A stretch of 64,000 nt of DNA, taken from positions 1 through 64,000 of the forward strand of contig JBJXEW010000055.1 in NCBI GenBank assembly GCA_046156035.1, given 5' to 3'. Positions 58,729 through 64,000 of this stretch are shown here, piece after piece (within the stretch, counting starts at the first letter, position 1; each line of letters begins with the position of its first letter). The stretch is from JAEUIX01 sp046156035 (GTDB taxonomy: Bacteria > Planctomycetota > Phycisphaerae > Phycisphaerales > UBA1924). The notes under the pieces are model-generated. The model was not told the origin of the DNA. It did not search any database and was given only the letters and a program-made list of their open reading frames with translations. A program made the position numbers and the translations under genes.

Positions 58729-60060
58729 TCACACCAGCAAACTCGCGGGCTTCTCCAGCATCCCCTTCACGCTGGCCAGATACTGCGCGGCCATGGCCCC
58801 GTCCACAATGCGGTGGTCGCTCGACATGGTCATCTGCATCTCGTGGCCCACCACGATCGCGTCTTTGCCGTCAATCGTCTCGACCACGGGCTTCTTCACG
58901 GCCGCGCCGACGGCGAGGATGGCCGCGTTGGGCGGGTTGATGATCGCCGTGAAGTGCTCGACCCCGAACATGCCCAGGTTGGAGATGGTGAACGTGCTGT
59001 CGCTCATTTCTTCAATAGTCAGGCCCTTGGTGCGGGCCTTCTCGGCCAGGGCCTTGGTCTGCTGAGAGATGAGGCGCAGGCCGAGTTGGTCGGCGTTGCG
59101 GATCGTGGCCACCACGAGGCCCCCGCCACGCTCCTCGGGCAGGGAGATGGCCACGCCGACGTTCACCGCGGGCAGCACCTCCACGCTCGTGCCCCCGCTG
59201 CCCCAGCGGCTGTTGACGAAGGGGTGCTGGTGCATGGCCAGAGCGCACGCGCGAACCAGAAAATCGTTCACGCTCAGTTTCACCCCCTGCGCCGCGAGTT
59301 GATCGTTCAACTGTGTGCGGAGGGCCAGCAGTGCATCCATCCGGACGCTCACCGTCACCTGGTAGTGGGGGATCGTCGCCTTGCTCTCAACCAACCGCTT
59401 GGCGATCGTCTGCCGCATGTTGGAGAGGGGCACCACGCGCCCCTGCAAGGGCGCGGTCGAGTGCGTGAATGCAGAGCCGGGCACCACCGCCGCGGCGGAG
59501 GGGCTGGAGGGCGTGAGTTTGGCGGGTGGCTTGCTCACGGCGGGTTGGGGTGATGCCGCGCCAGCGACCCCTGCGCCGCCGGAGACGAACGTCTCCACAT
59601 CCTTGCGCACGATGCGGCCGGATGGGCCTGTGCCTTGAACCGTCTTGAGATCGATGCCGGTTTCGCCCGCGATCTTGCGGGCGAGGGGCGAAGCGAAGAC
59701 ACGCTCGGGGCTGCCGTTGGCTTGCGCTACGGGTACCGCTTGGGTGATGGCGGCAGATTTCGCGGGTGCGCTTGCTGCGGCCGTGGCTTGCGCACCCTTG
59801 GCGGTGCTTGCCGGAACAACCTCGCCGCCCTCCCACTTAAGGATGAGCGTGCCCACGGGCACCGACTGGCCTTCGTTCACGGCGAGTTCCCCAACTGTGC
59901 CGTCGTCGAACGTCTGGAGTTCCATCGTGGCCTTGTCGGTCTCGATGTCGGCCACGACATCGCCGGACCGCACCTTCTGGCCCGGCTTCACGTGCCACTT
60001 CACAATGGTGCCGACCTCCATGGTGTCGGAGAGCCGCGGCATGGACAGGTTCTTCGCCAC
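58729..60060 (-). CDS. pdhC: Dihydrolipoamide acetyltransferase (pyruvate dehydrogenase E2)
   Basis: A 443-residue E2. The lipoyl domain (1-80) has the modified Lys in DIETDKATMELQTFDDG. An Ala-rich hinge leads to a peripheral-subunit-binding domain near 125-160 (RVFASPLARKIAGETGIDL). Another hinge precedes the catalytic core, which has YQVTVSVRMDALLALRTQ, LRLISQQTKALAEKARTKG and SSDHRIVDGAMAAQYLASV with the active His and Asp. It transfers acetyl groups to CoA. The start codon follows immediately after the E1-beta stop. Confidence 0.95.
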   Translation of the reverse strand: MAKNLSMPRLSDTMEVGTIVKWHVKPGQKVRSGDVVADIETDKATMELQTFDDGTVGELAVNEGQSVPVGTLILKWEGGEVVPASTAKGAQATAAASAPAKSAAITQAVPVAQANGSPERVFASPLARKIAGETGIDLKTVQGTGPSGRIVRKDVETFVSGGAGVAGAASPQPAVSKPPAKLTPSSPSAAAVVPGSAFTHSTAPLQGRVVPLSNMRQTIAKRLVESKATIPHYQVTVSVRMDALLALRTQLNDQLAAQGVKLSVNDFLVRACALAMHQHPFVNSRWGSGGTSVEVLPAVNVGVAISLPEERGGGLVVATIRNADQLGLRLISQQTKALAEKARTKGLTIEEMSDSTFTISNLGMFGVEHFTAIINPPNAAILAVGAAVKKPVVETIDGKDAIVVGHEMQMTMSSDHRIVDGAMAAQYLASVKGMLEKPASLLV

Positions 60061-61059
60061 TCAAAGCCTCCCGAGCGAGGCTTTGACCGCGCCCATGATC
60101 TTGCCCTTGTGCGGCAGATACTCCGCCTCCAGACTCTTGGCGTAGGGGCTCGGCACATCGTCGGAGTTCACGCGCAGCGGTTGATGATCGAGGTAGTCGA
60201 AGGCCCTCTCGCAGACCTGCGTGATCACCTCGCTCGCCACGCTGGCGAAGGGCCAGCACTGGTCCACCACCACGATGCGGCCGGTCTTCTTCAAACTCCG
60301 CACGATCGCGGGCGTGTCCAGGGGCTTGATCGTGCGCATGTCGAGCACGTCGATGCTGATGCCCTCCTTGGCGAGTTCATCCGCGGCCTCCATGCAGAAG
60401 TTGACGGGCCGTCCGAACGACACCACCGTGCAATCCGCGGCCTGATCCCACTGGCCGCGGCGGAGTTCCGCCTGGCCGAAGGGGATGGTGTACTCCTCCT
60501 CGGGCACATCGCCCTTGTCGCTGAGCATGCGCTCGCTCTCAAGGAAGAAGGTCGGGTCGTCGTCGCGGATCGCAGTCTTGAGCAGGCCCTTGGCGTCGTA
60601 GGGGCAACTCGGGATGGCGATCTTCATGCCCGGCACGTTCGAGTACAGGGCCTCGACGGTCCACGAGTGCGTGGAGCCGAGTTGGCCGCCCGCGCCGTTG
60701 TTGCCCCGGAACACCACCGGGCAGCCCCACTGGCCGCCAGACATGTAGAGCATCTTGGGGACGTTGTTGAGCAACTGGTCCGCGGCCACAAGGCTGAAGG
60801 ACCAACTCATGAACTCGATGATGGGGCGCAGGCCGTACATCGCCGCGCCGACGGCGAGGCCCGCGAAGCCGTTCTCGCTGATGGGCGCGTCGATGATGCG
60901 CTTGGGGCCGAACTCGTCGAGCATGCCCTGCGAAATCTTGTATGCGCCGTTGTACTGGGCCACCTCCTCGCCCATGAGGAAGATGCGCTTGTCGCGCCGC
61001 ATCTCCTCGGCCATCGCTTCCCGAAGGGCCTCACGGAACTGGATCTGGCGTGTGGTCAT
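60061..61059 (-). CDS. pdhB: Pyruvate dehydrogenase E1 component, beta subunit
   Basis: A 332-residue transketolase-like subunit. QFREALREAMAEEMRRDKRI, FLMGEEVAQYNGAYKISQG, DAPISENGFAGLAVGAAMYG and QLGSTHSWTVEALYSNVPG match PdhB and related E1-beta proteins. Together with an alpha subunit it decarboxylates pyruvate with thiamine diphosphate. No alpha gene is beside it: the region upstream is a 300-base promoter gap and then a divergent gene. E2 follows directly. The ATG at 61059 is taken as the start; a longer frame reaching 61434 lacks conservation. Confidence 0.95.
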   Translation of the reverse strand: MTTRQIQFREALREAMAEEMRRDKRIFLMGEEVAQYNGAYKISQGMLDEFGPKRIIDAPISENGFAGLAVGAAMYGLRPIIEFMSWSFSLVAADQLLNNVPKMLYMSGGQWGCPVVFRGNNGAGGQLGSTHSWTVEALYSNVPGMKIAIPSCPYDAKGLLKTAIRDDDPTFFLESERMLSDKGDVPEEEYTIPFGQAELRRGQWDQAADCTVVSFGRPVNFCMEAADELAKEGISIDVLDMRTIKPLDTPAIVRSLKKTGRIVVVDQCWPFASVASEVITQVCERAFDYLDHQPLRVNSDDVPSPYAKSLEAEYLPHKGKIMGAVKASLGRL

Positions 61060-61360
61060 GGCGTGCCGGCAGGGGGGACAGGCTGAATGAGGGGGGCGGA
61101 CAGGGCTGCGTGGCGTGTCGCCGGGCGCACCCAACCCCCCCACAGGGCGGATGTTACGCGCACGATGGCGGCTTGTCCGCCGCGCAGGTTTCGCAGCGGA
61201 GGTCGGGTCAGGGCACCCCCTGATTTGGTTACTGCGGGATTCGTAATCTGCGGTAATTTCCCCCATCCATCGAGCAGGCCCGAGAAAATGAGGTATCCTG
61301 CCGTCGTCCGGTCGCGTGGGCATTGTGCGCCGCCGCGGCCGCGAAATTGAGGAGAGAGCC
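61060..61360. other. Divergent intergenic region between pdhB and a secreted-protein gene
   Basis: No coding frame is supportable here. A TAACAT box lies on the minus strand near 61160 and a TATCCT box on the plus strand near 61293. A 6-bp hairpin TCAGGG-CACC-CCCTGA lies at 61208-61223. No clear -35 boxes were found. Confidence 0.4.
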
Positions 61361-62155
61361 ATGGAATCTCGAAGGGGATCGTTTGTTGCCGCTGTGTTCG
61401 TGCTGCTTTCGAGCGGCGCGGCGTTCGCCGCCAACGTCTACCACGTTCAACTCGACACCAGCAAGTTCGGCCGCATCAACCAGGCCGACGTGCCGCTGAA
61501 CCCGGGCGGCGGCGGGCAGAACAGTTGCGTGCCGACGGCCACGATGAACTCCTTCACGTGGCTGCAGAACACCAACCCCTTCCTGGGCAACATGCTGACC
61601 GGTGCCGACCCCACCGCCTCGGCCTCGGACCTGGGCAACAACCACATGGGCTCCACCAGTGACGCCGGGACCGGCGCCAACGGCTGGATCGACGGCAAGA
61701 GTTCGTGGATCGCGGCGAAGGCCCCCGGCCTGGTGACCGTCGACGGGCAGTCTCACCTGTACAGCGGCACCAACGCCGACATCGAGCAGGTCCGCCCGAC
61801 GTGGCAGTTTTTCTTCAACGCCCTCACCATGGGCTGCGACGTCGAGATCGGCATCCTGCCCAACGCTGGCGGCATCGGCCACGCCCTCACGCTCACCAGT
61901 TTCCACTGGGTTGACCAGAACATGGACAACATCATCCAGATGACGGAGAATGCCACGATCGACTACATCGATCCCGCCAACCCCGCCATGGACATGATCA
62001 GCAGCGTCTGGCAGGACGCGATGGGCATCCTGCAGACCAACTACGGCGGCGGCTACAACATCGCCCTCACCGCCATCGAGTGCCCGGTTCCCACGCCCGG
62101 CACCGCGGCCCTGGTCATCGTCGCCGGCATCGCGGCCTACCGCCGCCGCCGCTGA
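61361..62155 (+). CDS. Exported C39-like cysteine-peptidase-fold protein with PEP-CTERM-like tail
   Basis: A 264-residue protein with a signal peptide (1-24, VLLSSGAAFAA). GGGQNSCVPTATMNSFTWLQ at about residues 46-65 places a Cys after a Gln, as in C39/papain-like folds, and GIGHALTLTSFHWVDQNMDN near 170 gives a His, followed by IDYIDPANPAMD. These fit a C39-type double-glycine peptidase fold, but activity is unproven. The C-terminus VPTPGTAALVIVAGIAAY ends in RRRR, the sorting tail also seen in two other proteins here. GAGGAG precedes the ATG, and a terminator follows. Confidence 0.82.
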   Translation: MESRRGSFVAAVFVLLSSGAAFAANVYHVQLDTSKFGRINQADVPLNPGGGGQNSCVPTATMNSFTWLQNTNPFLGNMLTGADPTASASDLGNNHMGSTSDAGTGANGWIDGKSSWIAAKAPGLVTVDGQSHLYSGTNADIEQVRPTWQFFFNALTMGCDVEIGILPNAGGIGHALTLTSFHWVDQNMDNIIQMTENATIDYIDPANPAMDMISSVWQDAMGILQTNYGGGYNIALTAIECPVPTPGTAALVIVAGIAAYRRRR

Positions 62156-62194
62156 TCCGTCGTCGCTCGGCAAGACGTTCGCAAGACCCCCTTG

Positions 62195-62223
62195 AGCCCG
62201 CGGCCCGCTGCCGCGGGCTTTTT
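62195..62223 (+). terminator. Rho-independent terminator (plus strand)
   Basis: A 9-bp perfect stem AGCCCGCGG/CCGCGGGCT with a 7-base loop, followed by five T. Confidence 0.92.
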
Positions 62224-62289
62224 CGTGGGACGCGTGGCCGTGTGCGCGGGCGCTCTTCGCGGGCAGCGGGACCTCCGGAGCCGGCAACG

Positions 62290-62320
62290 AAAAAGGCCCG
62301 CGTCCCATGACGCGGGCCTT
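62290..62320 (-). terminator. Rho-independent terminator (minus strand)
   Basis: A 10-bp perfect stem AAGGCCCGCG/CGCGGGCCTT with five T following on the minus strand. It ends the transcript of the gene that stops at 62357. Confidence 0.92.
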
Positions 62321-62356
62321 GTGGCAGCGATCCGTGAGACACCCCACCCGAGAGCA

Positions 62357-63496
62357 TCAGGCGCGGCGGCGGCGAGCGGCCGCCAGGCCAGCCAGGCCCA
62401 TCAGCGCGGCGGTGCCGGCCGTGGGAATCGCCACCGGCACATACGCAACACCGCGGAACGCGGTGTTGACGCTGGCCGTGGAGAGGACGACGGGCACACC
62501 CGCGAAGGCGCCGTTGTAGCCGGAGGCATCCAGCAGCGAGACCAGTTCGCCGCCGCCCGCGCCGCTCGTGCCGCCCTTGCGCGTGGCGAACAACTGCACG
62601 CCAGCGGGGGTGACGAAGCCGGTCACGCCGCGGTAGTCGTCGGCGTTCACGCCGATGGTGCCGTTGAGCGTCCACGCGCCCGCCACGAGCGAGTACTTGC
62701 GGAACGCGTCGGCCGCGTCGTCGGCCACATAGAGCGTGTCGCTGCCGGCCACACCCGCATCAAGGTCGGCCATGAAGAAGGCGTACGGGCTGCCGGCCGT
62801 GAGGAAGCCGGGGAGGTTGGTGATGGTCTGGCCGCTGCTGGTGGGGAGGCCGCTGCCCACGGTGCCCACACGGACGGCCGAGCCGCTGCCGGTGGAGACG
62901 AGCAACTGGTTGTCGAAGATGTTCACCTGACGCAGGTTGGTCAGCGTCGTGGAGAGTTGCGTGGACGTGGCGGAGCCCGCCGTGGTGTAGCGCACGCCGC
63001 CCGCGCCGCCGGTCACCCAGATGTCGGTGCCGTTGGTGGTCACGGCCGAGCGGGGGTTGTTGCCGTCGGCGAAGTCGCTCAGCGAGGTGCTCAGGTCGGG
63101 CGTGCCCGTGGCCACGGGAATGATGCCCACGGTGCGGTTGACCGCTGCGCCGGTGGTGCCGGCGAGCGATGCGCCACCCAGCGTGCGGTTGTAGCCGGTC
63201 AGGGCCACGTAGTTGCCGTTGGGCGAGACCGTCAGCAGACCCTCGCTCGAGGCCGTGCCCGAGGCGATGAGTTTGTTGCCAGCGCCGGCGGAGTTGAGCG
63301 AGATCGACTGCACCAGCGTGCCCGCGGGCGTGAACTCATCAACGAACACCACCGCGCCCGTGTTCAGCACAGGCGCAGCGCCGTCGCCGACGCGATAGAC
63401 GAGCAGGTTGCCGGGGGTGATCGCAGCGCCGAGCGCGCCCGCGGCGGCGAGCGCCACGGCCGAACCGGCCAAGAATGACAGACGGATACCCTTCAT
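62357..63496 (-). CDS. Exported hypothetical protein with PEP-CTERM-like tail
   Basis: A 379-residue protein with a signal peptide (1-24). It is Gly/Ser/Thr/Ala-rich and beta-rich, in a propeller-like pattern (GLLTVSPNGNYVALTGYNRT, ADLDAGVAGSDTLYVADDAA, GVTGFVTPAGVQLFATRKGG). It closes with AIPTAGTAALMGLAGLAAAR and RRRA, the third example of the tail in this window. A surface or matrix-attached role is likely. GAGGAG precedes the ATG at 63496. The short frame to 63565 has no support. Confidence 0.85.
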   Translation of the reverse strand: MKGIRLSFLAGSAVALAAAGALGAAITPGNLLVYRVGDGAAPVLNTGAVVFVDEFTPAGTLVQSISLNSAGAGNKLIASGTASSEGLLTVSPNGNYVALTGYNRTLGGASLAGTTGAAVNRTVGIIPVATGTPDLSTSLSDFADGNNPRSAVTTNGTDIWVTGGAGGVRYTTAGSATSTQLSTTLTNLRQVNIFDNQLLVSTGSGSAVRVGTVGSGLPTSSGQTITNLPGFLTAGSPYAFFMADLDAGVAGSDTLYVADDAADAFRKYSLVAGAWTLNGTIGVNADDYRGVTGFVTPAGVQLFATRKGGTSGAGGGELVSLLDASGYNGAFAGVPVVLSTASVNTAFRGVAYVPVAIPTAGTAALMGLAGLAAARRRRA

Positions 63497-63661
63497 ACAT
63501 CTCTCCTCAACTGAATGAACACACGTCGCCGCGCGGAACCGCGCGGTCGAGACGGAAAGGTACAAGGTGGCCGGGGAAAGTCGCCTTGCGTCGCGTGAAG
63601 AGCGCGCGAAGGTTCCTTCACACTCCTGTTGGGCTGCGGCCGCGGCCTCGCCGCGACCGGT

Positions 63662-64000
63662 TCAGCCGTTGCGCTTGGCAAACTCGCGGATCAGTTCGCC
63701 CAACACCTTGCACCCCTCGGCCGGGAAGGCGTTGTAGGTGCTGGCCCGCATGCCACCGGTGGCGCGATGGCCCTTGAGGCCGTCGCACCCCGCGGCCTTG
63801 GCCTCGGCCATGAACTTGTCGTCCAGAGCCGCCGCGGCAGCCGCCTCGCCCTTGGCGCGGAAGGTGATGTTCATGAGGGAGCGGTCTTCTTTGCGGGCGT
63901 GGCCCACCCAGAAGCCCGCGGTCGCATCGAGGGCATCGTAGATGTACGCGGCCTTTTCCGCGTTGCGTTTGGCGAGCGCCGCCAGCCCGCCCTGGGCCTT
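63662..64000 (-). CDS. serC: Phosphoserine aminotransferase, C-terminal part
   Basis: The visible 112 residues are the C-terminal end; the gene runs off the right edge. GHARKEDRSLMNITFRAKGE and CDGLKGHRATGGMRASTYNA, then FPAEGCKVLGELI, match the end of SerC, which makes phosphoserine from phosphohydroxypyruvate. The PLP lysine lies outside the window. Confidence 0.93.
   Translation of the reverse strand, partial: KAQGGLAALAKRNAEKAAYIYDALDATAGFWVGHARKEDRSLMNITFRAKGEAAAAAALDDKFMAEAKAAGCDGLKGHRATGGMRASTYNAFPAEGCKVLGELIREFAKRNG

Noticed and set aside
1..64000. tRNA, rRNA, CRISPR arrays, insertion sequences or prophage genes
   Set aside because: I looked for T-loop GTTCRA patterns, evenly spaced direct repeats, transposase or integrase motifs and phage structural genes. 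None could be supported.

Overview
This 64 kb window is GC-rich, gene-dense bacterial chromosome. It most resembles a Planctomycetota genome of the Phycisphaerae type. This is an inference from family content, because no rRNA gene is present. The supporting features are a tgt-yajC-secDF cluster with a 1204-residue SecD-SecF fusion, a pseudopilin-like protein with a DGHVNF end, three exported proteins with a PTPGTAAL/RRRR-type sorting tail, a membrane pyrophosphatase and a GldF/GldG-like ABC exporter. The order is a mosaic of housekeeping genes on both strands. I see no prophage, insertion sequence, integron, CRISPR array, tRNA or rRNA.

Layout. 1-4.85 kb (minus): hppA (partial), rpsU, two small membrane proteins, a truncated HAD phosphatase remnant overlapping an MmcQ/YjbR gene, an orphan CoA-transferase A subunit and an M19 dipeptidase. 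4.9-13.8 kb (plus): C-terminal processing protease, tsaD and a GGQ release-factor-like gene (overlapping), cyclophilin, a short asparaginase, an SpoIIE-type phosphatase, a zinc-ribbon/decapeptide-repeat protein, KynB-like cyclase and proC. 13.8-22.9 kb (minus): secDF, yajC, tgt, terC, rpoD. 23.2-25.0 kb (plus): TetA-like MFS transporter, a REP-like hairpin pair and a small hypothetical gene. 25.0-28.6 kb (minus): both subunits of DNA topoisomerase VI, a type IIB enzyme best known from archaea and plants.

28.6-41.8 kb: apaG, a TPR/fucosyltransferase-like gene, ndk, csrA, a NifU-type Fe-S scaffold, a lipoprotein, a LysM protein, a UDP-xylose-synthase-like SDR, thiG, an MlaE permease, ridA, a pseudopilin behind a structured leader of about 394 nt, a coiled-coil protein and ispH. 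41.8-45.8 kb (minus): ABC ATPase, GldF-like permease and GldG-like protein. 45.9-56.3 kb: prolyl oligopeptidase, a GT4 glycosyltransferase, a lipoprotein, a TrmB-like regulator, a beta-propeller protein, a Lys-rich peptide, a D-amino-acid-oxidase-like enzyme, a glutathione peroxidase and a DUF4340 protein. 56.3-64 kb: kdsB, a TPR protein, pyruvate dehydrogenase E2 and E1-beta, two exported tail-bearing proteins and serC (partial).

The strongest leads are: the bacterial topoisomerase VI, whose B subunit carries in-frame low-complexity repeats; a set of genes with TAC..T -10 boxes 5-10 nt before the start codon and no Shine-Dalgarno, suggesting leaderless mRNAs; the pseudopilin leader with a GGA-loop hairpin, in the same window as csrA; the covarying REP-like hairpin pair; and the HAD remnant with an intact start and motif I.
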